This document shows positions 7,513-16,362 of a DNA stretch of 64,000 bases, in pieces; within the stretch, counting starts at the first letter, position 1, and the number at the start of each line of letters is the position of its first letter. The stretch comes from an uncultured Candidatus Saccharibacteria bacterium. GTDB taxonomy: Bacteria; Patescibacteriota; Saccharimonadia; Saccharimonadales; Saccharimonadaceae. The position numbers and the translations under genes are program-made. Under the pieces are notes generated by a model. It searched no databases. It saw only the letters and a program-made list of their open reading frames with translations, and had not been told where the DNA came from. The stretch covers positions 186,001 to 250,000 of the forward strand of contig CALCYQ010000004.1 in the NCBI GenBank assembly GCA_937906385.1, read 5' to 3'.

Positions 7513-9006
7513 TTACTCCTTTTTGGTGTCTTTCGTATAATAAATCGCCACAAACATTTCGTCATCATAGCGCGTCTCCGCCGAATATCCGTCAAATTCA
7601 TATGGCTCGATTTTACGCTCATCCGTTTCTGCATCGGTCTCTGGTTCCAAAATCATCCAAAAATTATCATGCTCCGCCACGAAACCGTCTACGTCTTCAA
7701 GGTAATTTATCTTATATTCTCGCATCGGTTCAAGTGACCCCCACTCGAAGTTCACATCCACCACATATACTGGGTTCTGCTCCGTTTCATAAAATAGCAA
7801 ATCATAATAATGCATCGAACCGACATGAATTAACACTGGCGCTTGTTCGGTCGATGCAGCAATCATCGCCGCTCGCGCTTCTATATCGCCCGGCTCATTA
7901 CGCATATCTACCGTCGTAATACCCACCGCCGCGCAAATCAGTACCAAAATCGTCGCCACAATCGCCGCAATTTTCATTCCGTTGCGTTTCGCCCAATAAA
8001 TGACTAAGCCAATCACTACCCACAGCAAACTCGCCGCATACGTCACATAACGCGTCATATAAGTCGGTTGGAACGGCTCCATCGAGAGTAACATCAATAT
8101 CGCCGGCGGTAACAATATTAGTGTCGCGAGGAAACTGAAGTTTTTGCACTCCTCTTTTTCAAGTTTTCGCCAATTCTTTCCTAACAAATATGCCACTACT
8201 ACCATCGTCGCAATCACGAGCACCACTAACCAATTCGTCGTGGTCGCCGCGTCATGAAAAATCAGCGATTCTGTCACGAAGCTTAGCGGTGTCGCGAACG
8301 ACACCGGCGGAATCCAAAAACCCTGCTGCACCGAATCTGTCTGTTTCAAGAAAAATGGAATCCATGGCAAGAACAAACTTACGGCTAGCGGATAAGCCCA
8401 AAATACGGCTTTCTGCAGGCCGTTTTTCACAAAGTAGTAAATTATATAAGCAAAGTGCGCCAACCACGCCAGAGCGGTAAAATAATGCGTCCACATACCC
8501 AAACAAATCAGTAGCGCATACCCCAACCACGCTTTCTTGTTTTTTGTCTTTAGCGCAATATCCAATACAAGCGTTGCGCCCATCACTATCGCAAATACCA
8601 CGCCATACATTCGCATTTCCTGGCTATAGCGCATTAAAAGCGGCGCTAAACTTAATGCAAACGTTCCCCACGTCGCCGCTTTCGCGCCAAACCAACGCTT
8701 CAGCAAGAAGTATGCCAAGATAATACCAATCGCCGCAAAAAACACGCTCATGGAACGTAGCGCTACATCGGACGTGCCAAAAATCAGCGACCAAACTTTC
8801 AAGCAGAAATAATAAAACGGCGGATGCACATCGATCGAAGTCATGTTCCAAATTTGTGCAAAATCACCGCGTACCAAATATGCCGAATAGGCCTCGTCGT
8901 ACCAAATTGCCGTTGTTAAATTCAAACAAGCCAGTAAAGCAAATATCCCCGCCGCCACAAATGGCACCCAAATTTTTGCTTTTTCTGGCTTGTTCTGTTT
9001 TTCCAT
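7513..9006 (-). CDS. GT-C glycosyltransferase, ArnT/PMT (GT39)-like
   Basis: 497 aa polytopic membrane protein. After the first helix the loop WYD37E38AYSAYLVRG-DF carries the acidic pair of GT-C enzymes. VHPPFYYFCLKVW and the SQEMRMYG loop follow, as in ArnT/PMT and CPR mannosyltransferase-like proteins. It would transfer a sugar from a polyprenyl-phosphate donor to a lipid or protein outside the membrane. The C-terminal soluble part (about 380-497) is exported and acidic. It starts two bases after the glyS stop, so it is in the glyS operon. Donor and acceptor are unknown. Confidence 0.8.
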   Translation of the reverse strand: MEKQNKPEKAKIWVPFVAAGIFALLACLNLTTAIWYDEAYSAYLVRGDFAQIWNMTSIDVHPPFYYFCLKVWSLIFGTSDVALRSMSVFFAAIGIILAYFLLKRWFGAKAATWGTFALSLAPLLMRYSQEMRMYGVVFAIVMGATLVLDIALKTKNKKAWLGYALLICLGMWTHYFTALAWLAHFAYIIYYFVKNGLQKAVFWAYPLAVSLFLPWIPFFLKQTDSVQQGFWIPPVSFATPLSFVTESLIFHDAATTTNWLVVLVIATMVVVAYLLGKNWRKLEKEECKNFSFLATLILLPPAILMLLSMEPFQPTYMTRYVTYAASLLWVVIGLVIYWAKRNGMKIAAIVATILVLICAAVGITTVDMRNEPGDIEARAAMIAASTEQAPVLIHVGSMHYYDLLFYETEQNPVYVVDVNFEWGSLEPMREYKINYLEDVDGFVAEHDNFWMILEPETDAETDERKIEPYEFDGYSAETRYDDEMFVAIYYTKDTKKE

Positions 9007-9007
9007 A

Positions 9008-10324
9008 CTACAGCTCGCTTATCTTCACGCGTACTTGTTCGGTCGTATCGCGATCGCGCACCGTCACAGTATCGTCTTCTAGTGTATCGAAGTCAATCAC
9101 CACGCACTTTGGCGTACCGATTTCGTCTTGCTTACGATAGCGCTTACCGATATTGCCCGAATCGTCCCAAGTCACGTTGCCATATTTCGCGCGCAGAGCC
9201 TTATAAACTTCCTGCGCTTTAGCGACTAGCTCTGGCTTATTTTTCAAAAGCGGCGACACACAGAAGCGATATGGCGCTAAATCTTCCGATAGTTTCAGTA
9301 ATGTACGTTTTTCGCCATTCACCTCATCTTCCGAGTAGGCCGTGCATAGCACCGCCATAATCAAGCGTTCTACGCCCATTGATGGCTCAATTACGTGCGG
9401 AATAAAGCGCTTCCCGCCACCTTTTACGATGTATTCCATATTCTTGCCGCTCACGCGCTGAATATTGCCCAAGTCAAAATCGGTACGATAGGCAATCCCC
9501 ATCAGCTCTTCACAGCCAATCGGATAATCAAACTCAATGTCAATCGTGCGCTTCGAATAGTGCGCACGGTCTTCGGCTGGCACATCGAGCTCGTGAATAT
9601 TTTCCGGCTTCAAGCCCATCTTGTTCTCGAGGAAATCATGACAACCTGCGAGCAGTTTATCGAAATTCTCTTCCCACGTTTCCGGATCGACAAAGTATTC
9701 AATCTCCATCTGATTAAATTCGCGCGAACGGAAAATAAAATCGCGTGGCGAAATTTCATTACGAAAAGCCTTACCTTGCTGCGCAATACCGAACGGCAAA
9801 TCCGGATAAATCGTATCTACGACATTCTTGTAGTTCGTAAAGATGCCCTGTGCAGTTTCTGGGCGCAAATAAGCAATATTATCTGGATCCGTACCGACAC
9901 TTGTACGGAACATCCCATTAAATTGCTTGATATCCGACCAATTCGTCTTACCGCAATTTGGGCATTTCAAGTTCAGAGCCTTAAATTCTTCCGTCGTTAC
10001 GTGCTCAGAAATCTCGTCCGACATCTTATCGGCACGAAAACGATTATGGCAATCTTTACACTCTACGAGCGGATCGTTAAAGGTTTCCGTATGGCCAGAT
10101 GCTTGCCAAACTTGCGGATTCATAATAATCGCCGCATCCACGCCATACATATCTTCGCGGCCTTCTACCCAATACTGCCACCAAGCATCCATGATCCTCT
10201 TCTTCAAAACCACGCCGAGCGGGCCAAAATCCCATGTCCCAGCCATACCGCCATATACATCCGACCCTTGCCAGATAAATCCACGTCGCTTACATAGGCT
10301 TACCACATCTTCCATTTTTGCCAT
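9008..10324 (-). CDS. glyS: glycine--tRNA ligase, single-chain class II type
   Basis: 438 aa. Class II motifs include GFIWQGSDVYGGMAGTWDFGPLG, FRNEISPRDFIFRSREFNQMEIEYF (motif 2) and EPSMGVERL-MAVL (motif 3). Cysteine pairs CKDC and CPNC at about residues 90 and 140 bind a structural zinc. This is the alpha2 archaeal/eukaryal-type enzyme, not the alpha2beta2 form. AGGAG precedes ATG at 10324. The leader upstream (10325-10447) carries a Gly-codon-rich peptide and a UUCG hairpin, implying control by charged tRNA-Gly. Confidence 0.95.
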   Translation of the reverse strand: MAKMEDVVSLCKRRGFIWQGSDVYGGMAGTWDFGPLGVVLKKRIMDAWWQYWVEGREDMYGVDAAIIMNPQVWQASGHTETFNDPLVECKDCHNRFRADKMSDEISEHVTTEEFKALNLKCPNCGKTNWSDIKQFNGMFRTSVGTDPDNIAYLRPETAQGIFTNYKNVVDTIYPDLPFGIAQQGKAFRNEISPRDFIFRSREFNQMEIEYFVDPETWEENFDKLLAGCHDFLENKMGLKPENIHELDVPAEDRAHYSKRTIDIEFDYPIGCEELMGIAYRTDFDLGNIQRVSGKNMEYIVKGGGKRFIPHVIEPSMGVERLIMAVLCTAYSEDEVNGEKRTLLKLSEDLAPYRFCVSPLLKNKPELVAKAQEVYKALRAKYGNVTWDDSGNIGKRYRKQDEIGTPKCVVIDFDTLEDDTVTVRDRDTTEQVRVKISEL

Positions 10325-10387
10325 CTTTTTCTCCTTTGATTTAAAAATTCACTTCCCCACTTTTTTGCTCTCAGAGTCACAAGAATA

Positions 10388-10447
10388 TTAGGCCCGAAGG
10401 CCGCCCTTCAAAACACCAATACCAGTCAAGTATTTGATTTCGTTCAT
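10388..10447 (-). CDS. putative leader peptide of glyS (19 aa, four glycines)
   Basis: TATAAT (10459-10454 on the minus strand) is six bases from ATG at 10447, which opens MNEIKYLTGIGVLKGGLRA-stop. Four of 19 codons are Gly, including a GGC-GGC pair at positions 15-16 just before the stop. The last codons are themselves the left arm of a GGCC-TTCG-GGCC hairpin. A ribosome stalled for Gly-tRNA would hold this hairpin open. glyS begins about 60 bases downstream with its own AAGGAG. The peptide's role is inferred from composition and position. Confidence 0.5.
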   Translation of the reverse strand: MNEIKYLTGIGVLKGGLRA

Positions 10448-10459
10448 GTTTCCATTATA
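10388..10459 (-). promoter_or_regulatory. glyS promoter and candidate attenuator
   Basis: TATAAT at 10459-10454, leader peptide, then GGCC-TTCG-GGCC overlapping the leader stop. I see no U-run right behind the stem, so control would be translational or through an alternative fold rather than a classic terminator. The plus strand has its own TATAAT at 10473-10478 for the HD gene, so the region is divergent. Confidence 0.45.
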
Positions 10460-10529
10460 CCACTAATTAAGATATAATCATCAGTACGCACCTTAAAAGG
10501 TAGATTCTATACAGATTGGAGGGATTAAT

Positions 10530-11217
10530 GTGGTTTCTATCGAACAGCTGCATAGCAGCATTTTTCAAGACCCCGAGTGGCGCGCCTGGGCAAAGATTGT
10601 CTCGTCATACACTCCGGAAGATAACATCAAGTTCGGCTGCGACCACGGCATCCAGCATTGGCTCAATGTTTCGCGCATTGCGGCAGATTTCGCCCGTCAA
10701 GCCGGCGGTAATGACTATGAAATTGCCATGGCCGACATTGCCGGGCTGCTGCATGATTGTGGCATGATTTGCGGTGAACCGAATCACGCCGAAAAATGGC
10801 GCCAACATCATGCGCCCATATCTGCGCGCTCGTTTCGGCGAGCAAGGAAGCGGCCTGCTTAGCGATTTCGACGTTGAAATCATCTGCCACGCCATCGCGC
10901 AACACAGTTCCTACACCGAGATTACCAACCTCGTCGACGCCGCACTTGTCTTCGCCGACAAAGTCGATCTCGGCCGCCATCGCACGCTTGGCATCCACAA
11001 TGACATCCAACTCAGCGCTAGCCAAATCGAACGCATCGATTATCGCATCGAAGAAAACGCTATCATCGTCAGCTATACAGTTACGCCCGACTTTAACGCC
11101 TACTTCTTCCTAACCAGCTGGCCCAAAGCCTACGAAGTTCCACTTAAAGTCGCCGTCTGGCTCGGCAAAGATTGCCAATTCTTCGTCAACAACCAACGTA
11201 TTATTCTGCCCAAATAA
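10530..11217 (+). pseudogene. HD-domain hydrolase interrupted by a one-base frameshift
   Basis: Two frames together make one protein of about 228 aa. The first part (GTG at 10530, GGAGG seven bases upstream) carries CDHGIQHWLNV and GLLHDCGM, the H...HD metal motif. The second part continues IMRPYLRARF...CHAIAQHSS...ALVFADKVDL, giving the remaining metal ligands, and ends in a beta-rich domain of about 85 aa. The break is at an A5 run (10792-10796); removing one A fuses the frames. It could be a decayed gene, a sequencing error or slippage-dependent expression. Related proteins are metal-dependent phosphohydrolases. Confidence 0.75.
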
Positions 11218-11221
11218 AATA

Positions 11222-11246
11222 GCCCCGCAGCGATGCGGGGTTTTAA
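11222..11246. terminator. bidirectional terminator between HD gene and recO
   Basis: CCCCGCA-GCGA-TGCGGGG with T-runs on the plus side and an A/T-rich flank on the other, between convergent genes. Confidence 0.8.
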
Positions 11247-11953
11247 ATCTTCGTCGCTTTCTCGACGCAGCGCGCCACATAAAGTACCTCATCGATTAAA
11301 TCATCCGCCCCTTGCACTTTCATGCTTAGCTCCGCTGGCCCCGCTGCCATTAGTCGCATCATCTTTATGTGGTCAGCCCGAATTCGTCCAGATTTAGCCT
11401 TTCCTAGCGCCGCGTTCTCTTCGTCCCAATAATAATTACCATCGATTAATAGCTTCTCGCCGTCCGTATCGAAATTCAGATTAATCTCCTCGCCCGAAGC
11501 CCGCGTCAAATTAATCCCCCACCACGCACGTAGCACATCTTTCCAGCGTGACTCTTCACCCGCATGTTTTTGCATCACCTGCAATGATTGCTTCAATATT
11601 CGGTAAAATTCCGGCGATTCTATCTGTTCTGCTCGCGCGTTTACGCTACGCATCATCGCGCCACCCATCTCAATTAATTCAATATCTTTCACGAATGCAT
11701 CATAATATTCCACCAATTTCGCGCCCGTCAAAATTCCTAACTCACCTTTTCCTTCATGAATCACCACTTCCGACACGCTAAATAACTCAATTCCGCCAGC
11801 CAGTTTGGATTTTTCGCGACGCACCCCTTTCGCAACTACGCTTTTCTTCCCCTCCGGCGTCAAAAGCTGCAAAATCCGGTCCGCCTCACCATAATCCGTC
11901 CGCCTTAGCACAATCGCCTCGGTTCGTAAATCACGCGGATTTTTTGTCATCAT
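11243..11953 (-). CDS. recO: DNA repair protein RecO
   Basis: 236 aa. The N-terminal OB-fold opens LRTEAIVLRRTDYGEADRIL and continues KSVVAKGVRREKSKLAGG-ELF, characteristic of RecO; a helical C-terminal domain follows. I see no C-terminal zinc cysteines. RecO loads RecA on SSB-coated DNA. It overlaps the response-regulator gene by 23 bases and has GGAG close to ATG-ATG (11953/11950), so it is the third cistron of a kinase-regulator-recO operon. Confidence 0.85.
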   Translation of the reverse strand: MMTKNPRDLRTEAIVLRRTDYGEADRILQLLTPEGKKSVVAKGVRREKSKLAGGIELFSVSEVVIHEGKGELGILTGAKLVEYYDAFVKDIELIEMGGAMMRSVNARAEQIESPEFYRILKQSLQVMQKHAGEESRWKDVLRAWWGINLTRASGEEINLNFDTDGEKLLIDGNYYWDEENAALGKAKSGRIRADHIKMMRLMAAGPAELSMKVQGADDLIDEVLYVARCVEKATKI

Positions 11954-12290
11954 ACTCCTTCGCTAATGCTAAAATATCGCTCGGCGCCAATTCCCCCTTA
12001 TCAAATGTCGCCACTACGCCATATTTCTCTGCCATTTTTTCTTTCAATTTCACGCTCGAGATAATCGCCACTGGCACCTCGGCTAATTCCGGATAACTCC
12101 GCATCTCATTTAATACCGCGAAGCCCGTCGGCCCTATCAGTAAAATATCTAAAATTACCAGGCTTGGCCGCACTTCGTCCATTTCGTTAATCGCCGCGAC
12201 CCCATCGTGACAAAAAACCAATTCGTATCCCTTCAAAATCCGGCGATAGTAGGCCTCCCACCCACGATCATCTTCCACAATTAGAATCAT
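11931..12290 (-). CDS. single-domain response regulator (CheY-like)
   Basis: 119 aa receiver only. The acidic pocket is E6-D7-D8, the phospho-acceptor is D48 (LVILDILL), a Ser/Thr switch lies in AIISS, and the conserved Lys is in FDKGE. There is no DNA-binding output domain, so it must act by protein contact. Its start overlaps the kinase stop by ATGA, which makes this kinase its likely partner. Confidence 0.85.
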   Translation of the reverse strand: MILIVEDDRGWEAYYRRILKGYELVFCHDGVAAINEMDEVRPSLVILDILLIGPTGFAVLNEMRSYPELAEVPVAIISSVKLKEKMAEKYGVVATFDKGELAPSDILALAKEYDDKKSA

Positions 12291-13021
12291 ACGAAACTCA
12301 ACTGTCTGCTCACCGGCAAATCAATATAAAAACTCGTGCCGTCGCGGTGGCGCACTAAACCAAAATCCGAATTCATATAGTTCGCAAATTTCGCCGCAAT
12401 ATATAAACCTAAACCACTCGAACCTGGCCGCATCGCAATCTCGACCGGCTTCTTCACGAAACCATCTTTAATCTCGCGCCATACTTTCGTTGGTACGGTC
12501 GGCCCAAAATCGCGCACATCAATGCGAATTTTATTCTGTCGGTCGTAAATTGACACGCGGCTCGGTAACTCTTCGCCGCCGTAATTCATTGCGTTTAAAC
12601 AAAAGTTATAAACCACCGAATAAAGCAACTGCCGATTCGCTACCGCAAGATGACGTTTGTTCCGATAATCCAACTGCAACTCGCGCTTATTAAAACGGAA
12701 TAATTTCCAGAGCTCCGCCACCACCTCATCACATACAATCCGCGGATTCACTGGCTCCATCTCAAATAATGCATCGTCCAAGCGCGCAATGCGCGTCAAA
12801 TCTTGCACCTGTCGCAGCGCTCGGTCAGATGTCGCCACAATCTGGCGCCCAACCTCGCGCGCCCCCACAATATCCTCTTCATAATCAAGCGATAGCGCTA
12901 ATTGTCGCATGAGGCTCAGCGGCGCTTTTAATTCGTGCGCCACAACAATAGTGCTAGAATCCGCCGTCAGCCCATCGGACAGACTAGCATCAAAACTAGC
13001 ACTATATACCTCACTCTCCAT
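12287..13021 (-). CDS. soluble histidine kinase
   Basis: 244 aa. Phospho-acceptor H29 sits in VVAHELKAPLSLMRQL. The HATPase region has N-box NFCLNAMNY, G1 box DFGPTV and G2 box GSSGLGLYIA. There is no membrane segment and only 24 residues before the H-box, so there is no sensor domain; it may read its signal through partner proteins. A TAAAAT box lies seven bases before the ATG at 13021, so the operon mRNA is predicted leaderless. Confidence 0.88.
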   Translation of the reverse strand: MESEVYSASFDASLSDGLTADSSTIVVAHELKAPLSLMRQLALSLDYEEDIVGAREVGRQIVATSDRALRQVQDLTRIARLDDALFEMEPVNPRIVCDEVVAELWKLFRFNKRELQLDYRNKRHLAVANRQLLYSVVYNFCLNAMNYGGEELPSRVSIYDRQNKIRIDVRDFGPTVPTKVWREIKDGFVKKPVEIAMRPGSSGLGLYIAAKFANYMNSDFGLVRHRDGTSFYIDLPVSRQLSFV

Positions 13022-13039
13022 GCCCCCTATTTTACACTA

Positions 13040-13858
13040 TTAGGAATTGCGACGCAAAGAGGCAATCAAGGCTTCGTAATCGCTACGATAAGTTTCCGCA
13101 TCCGTTTGCATAATTACGGTTTTATCGTTCACCTTAATCAAAAGCACAATACCGCGAATCTGCTTATCAATCTGGCCCTCATACAAGGCGCCGCTCATCT
13201 TCTTATTGTCAGAGTTCCAAGTCTTGTAAGTCATTTCCGACTTCTCAACCTTCTTCTGATAGTTCTTTGCGACATCTTCGTATTGCTTATTCATAATCGT
13301 AAAGCGCAAAGCGTAGCGCGAATCGTCTTCCTTAATCGGATTTACCTGCTTTGGCGCAAAGTAAGCCACAAAGTCGCTATTATTGCGCGCATCGGAGTCT
13401 ACATAAACGCTCCAAGTCTTTGGATAATAGAAACAGACCGAACCATAATCAGCTGGACCACAATATTGCTGACGTGGCTCTTTCTTTTCTTCGGCATATT
13501 TCGCCGCTTCGACCTCTTGCGCCTCTTTTACGGCAGCCGCAACAGCTTCATTTGTCTTAAATTCGTTCTCTGTTTGTGCTTCGCGCAATTGCATGAAGAA
13601 AATCACCGCTGCCACAATCGCCGCAGCTGCAATTAGACAAACCAAAACTAGAATGATAGTCTCTACCACCGAACCTTTGCGTTCGATCGCCATTGGCGCT
13701 GCCGGCACGCCCATCGCCGGATTCACCGGTGGCATGTTCGGATTACCATTAGGGTTTGGTGTATTTGGGCTAGGCATGGCTGGATTCGGCATCGTCATGA
13801 CTTGCCCATTATTCATATTCTGTGGCGGATTTCCACCATTCATCCAATTTTGGTCCAT
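13040..13858 (-). CDS. membrane-anchored protein with Pro/Asn-rich N-terminus
   Basis: 272 aa. Residues 1-58 are low-complexity (Asn, Pro, Met, Gly), cytosolic and disordered. One membrane helix (about 63-88) follows, then a short coiled segment and an exported domain beginning CGPADYGSVCFYYPKTWSVYV. That YPxxW opening resembles PsbP/lipoprotein-like domains found on many CPR surface proteins. TATAAT lies exactly six bases before ATG, so the transcript is predicted leaderless. Function unknown. Confidence 0.75.
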   Translation of the reverse strand: MDQNWMNGGNPPQNMNNGQVMTMPNPAMPSPNTPNPNGNPNMPPVNPAMGVPAAPMAIERKGSVVETIILVLVCLIAAAAIVAAVIFFMQLREAQTENEFKTNEAVAAAVKEAQEVEAAKYAEEKKEPRQQYCGPADYGSVCFYYPKTWSVYVDSDARNNSDFVAYFAPKQVNPIKEDDSRYALRFTIMNKQYEDVAKNYQKKVEKSEMTYKTWNSDNKKMSGALYEGQIDKQIRGIVLLIKVNDKTVIMQTDAETYRSDYEALIASLRRNS

Positions 13859-13906
13859 AATACGATTATATTTTAGCTTGAGCGTTTTCGCAAGATTTTT
13901 GCGGTT

Positions 13907-14107
13907 CTACTTACTAAAATCCTCCTCTATGACTTTAATTTCATTCTTTAATTCTTTTAAATCGCCCTCTATCTCTTTTGCTAAGCTCGTCAATTCTTTG
14001 TATTTAGCGCTCGCTTCGTCTAATCTAAAGTCATCCGAGTAAAACCAATCAACACCACCCTTTAATTTCTCGATTTTTTCGCTAATATTTTCATTCGTTT
14101 TGGTCAT
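13907..14107 (-). CDS. xseB: exodeoxyribonuclease VII small subunit
   Basis: 66 aa, helical, with the XseB pattern ISEKIEKL...GVDWFYSDDFRLDEASAKYKELTSLAKEIEGDLKELKN. Start overlaps the xseA stop (ATGA, 14104-14107). Several copies bind the large subunit to form the single-strand nuclease. Confidence 0.85.
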   Translation of the reverse strand: MTKTNENISEKIEKLKGGVDWFYSDDFRLDEASAKYKELTSLAKEIEGDLKELKNEIKVIEEDFSK

Positions 14108-15204
14108 TTTGCACTCCTTTCGCTGATTTTTTCAATTTTTGCATCAATTTCTGCTTTATTTGTTGTAATTTTTACAACATTCCCTATATCGAGATCTCCC
14201 GTCACTAAAGCATATCCCCGCGCCAAGACATTTTCCGGGTTTAATTGCGCTAATATTTTGACTTGCGCTTGTATCTCCTGTTCGATATTAGTTATTTTCG
14301 CTGTAATTTGTTGCGCAACTCGGCCTATCTCACCTCTGTTTTGTATCAATAACTCATCTATTTTTGTATTGAGCAAATTATTTATTCGTTTCACTTCGGA
14401 ACGACAGCTCGCAATCACCTCGTTACGATCACGCGTTAGCATCTGCGCCGCATTCGACGGCGTTGAAGCCACCACGTCGGCCGCCAAATCACATAGACTT
14501 TCGTCCACTTCATGCCCAATTCCCGTAATTACCGGAATCTTCGATGCCGCAATCGCGCGCACTAACGCTTCATCATTAAATACTGCGAGATCGTCCGCCG
14601 AACCGCCACCGCGAATCACCGCAATTACTTGCACCTCACTGCGCTCATTGAAATATTTTAGTGCCCGAATCATCTGATCTGCCGCCACCATGCCCTGCAC
14701 TTGGCAATGCGCCACTTGCACTTCTAACCCACCCCAACGTTCATTCAGAATCTTACAAAAATCCGCATAGCCCGCCGCTTGCGTACTCGAAATAATGCCA
14801 ATCTTCGTTAGCGGCGTCGGCAATGGCCGCTTGCGCTCCAACGCAAACAAGCCTTCATCTGTTAATTTCTTTTTTAATAATTCAAAACTCTTTTTTAAAC
14901 TCCCCTCGCCCACCGGCATAATCGCTTGTACCGTTAGCGAGAATTTTCCCCAATTCGTCAGCTTCGGTACTACACGCACCCGCACTTTCATGCCGTCTTC
15001 CAGCGGAAAGCGCAACGCGAATTTCATCATGAAACAGCCCACGCTCGACTGCTCATCTTTTAAATCAAAGAAAACAAATTTTCCCTGATTAACCTTAAAA
15101 CTCGCGATTTCACCTTCAATTACAACGCCCGAAAAAGCGGTCTCCATAATCTGATTACAGACCGCTTGAAAATCCGAAACGCTATAAACTTGCGTCGGTT
15201 CCAT
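14104..15204 (-). CDS. xseA: exodeoxyribonuclease VII large subunit
   Basis: 366 aa. N-terminal OB-fold (YSVSDFQAVCNQIMETAF...VVIEGEIASFKVNQGKFVFFDLKD), then the catalytic region with GIISSTQAAGYADFCKIL, VIAVIRGGGSADDLAVFNDEALVRAIAASKIPVITGIGHEVDESLCDLAADVVASTPSNAAQML, all diagnostic. It is shorter than the roughly 450 aa E. coli protein, mainly in the coiled-coil part. It begins directly after the stop of the flippase-like gene (TGA-ATG). Confidence 0.93.
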   Translation of the reverse strand: MEPTQVYSVSDFQAVCNQIMETAFSGVVIEGEIASFKVNQGKFVFFDLKDEQSSVGCFMMKFALRFPLEDGMKVRVRVVPKLTNWGKFSLTVQAIMPVGEGSLKKSFELLKKKLTDEGLFALERKRPLPTPLTKIGIISSTQAAGYADFCKILNERWGGLEVQVAHCQVQGMVAADQMIRALKYFNERSEVQVIAVIRGGGSADDLAVFNDEALVRAIAASKIPVITGIGHEVDESLCDLAADVVASTPSNAAQMLTRDRNEVIASCRSEVKRINNLLNTKIDELLIQNRGEIGRVAQQITAKITNIEQEIQAQVKILAQLNPENVLARGYALVTGDLDIGNVVKITTNKAEIDAKIEKISERSAK

Positions 15205-16344
15205 TCACTTCTTCTTATCTACGGCTTTAGCCGCAGCTTCAGCATTTTCTTTGGCGATTTCTTTCTCAACCTTCTTCGCATCAAATTTATCCGGTCGGCT
15301 AAGCAAAGCCATCTGGTATGGAATAAAACCGCAAATAATTGTGCCAAGAAGCACGCAAACGCGCGTTACAATCACCGTAATTGTCGAAACATGAAGCGGC
15401 ACGCCAGTTGCTACTAATACAGCAATAAATGCCGCCTCGTAACCGCCTACGCCACCAGGCGTCACTAAAACAGTACCTACTACGCTGCCCACACCTTCTG
15501 CAATCATAATTTGCGGCAAAATCTCTGGATGCCCCATTGCGCAACCTACTACCCAATAAGTGGCTAATTCCAAGAACGAATAGATGAACCCCCACAAGAA
15601 TGGTTTCCATAAAATGCGCCGATTGCTTTTTAGCTGCAGATAATCCGCCCGCAAATCGCCAAAGAAACGCGTGACATCTTCTTCTTTCAAATATTTACGT
15701 TTCTTGCCACGAGAAATCTTTCGAACTACCTTATTGATGAATTTTGTGGCTGTTGCTGATAACCAATCAACATTCTTCTGTTTCCGCACGATTAACCAGG
15801 CTACTACAATTAAACCAATCACGCCGAACGCGATGCCGGCCGCTAATAATAGCGCCCATGTGCCACCCGCCACTAGCTGCCCTGTCAGCAAGATAATTGC
15901 AATCGCTATCACCGTCTGCGCCGCGTTTGCAAGCGCACAAATACCATAGCGTAAAATATGGATAAAGCTAATTTGACCAGCCGTCACATTGTAATCTTTT
16001 AGGCGCCACACAAGATATGCCAAACCACTCATGCCACCTGACGGAATTGCATGATTCATGAAATTAATTTCTAGCGAAATGCGCGTTAATTTGCCCTGCG
16101 AAATCTTGAAACCTTTACGCTGCTGCAAAAAGGCAAAATAGATTTTACCCGCCGCATAATACATGAAGAGCTGTTCTGGAATTAATAGCAATAACACCCA
16201 ACCATTCATATCTTTAAAAGATGCCAATGTCGCTTCGAACATCGTCATACCGACCATATCGCCAGGTGCCGGCGCGCTAAAGGCTTTATAAGCAATCACG
16301 GCGATTAAAATTAGAGTAACTGCACTCAGAATCTTCTTAAACAT
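15205..16344 (-). CDS. lysylphosphatidylglycerol synthase TM-domain / UPF0104 family membrane protein
   Basis: 379 aa, about eight membrane helices. Motifs include NFMNHAIPSGGMSGLAYLVWRLK, GWVLLLLIPEQ and EGVGSVVGTVLVTPGGVGGYEAAFIAVL, typical of the YbhN/AglD/MprF-N flippase-like family. The tail is Lys/Ala/Glu-rich. There is no MprF synthase domain, so a lipid transport or flipping role is more likely than aminoacylation. It heads the xseA-xseB operon and is divergent to the methyltransferase gene across 18 bases. Confidence 0.82.
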   Translation of the reverse strand: MFKKILSAVTLILIAVIAYKAFSAPAPGDMVGMTMFEATLASFKDMNGWVLLLLIPEQLFMYYAAGKIYFAFLQQRKGFKISQGKLTRISLEINFMNHAIPSGGMSGLAYLVWRLKDYNVTAGQISFIHILRYGICALANAAQTVIAIAIILLTGQLVAGGTWALLLAAGIAFGVIGLIVVAWLIVRKQKNVDWLSATATKFINKVVRKISRGKKRKYLKEEDVTRFFGDLRADYLQLKSNRRILWKPFLWGFIYSFLELATYWVVGCAMGHPEILPQIMIAEGVGSVVGTVLVTPGGVGGYEAAFIAVLVATGVPLHVSTITVIVTRVCVLLGTIICGFIPYQMALLSRPDKFDAKKVEKEIAKENAEAAAKAVDKKK

Positions 16345-16362
16345 ATGGTAAAATTATAGCAT
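16345..16362. promoter_or_regulatory. 18-base divergent promoter core
   Basis: Only 18 bases separate two divergent ATGs. The plus-strand -10 is TAAAAT (16349-16354) and the minus-strand -10 is TATAAT (16358-16353). They overlap and each is eight bases from its ATG. The -35 regions lie inside the opposite gene. Confidence 0.6.

Noticed and set aside
10516..10767. Alternative start of the HD gene at 10516 or 10528
   Set aside because: These lie in another frame that ends without HD motifs; the GTG at 10530 has a well spaced GGAGG.
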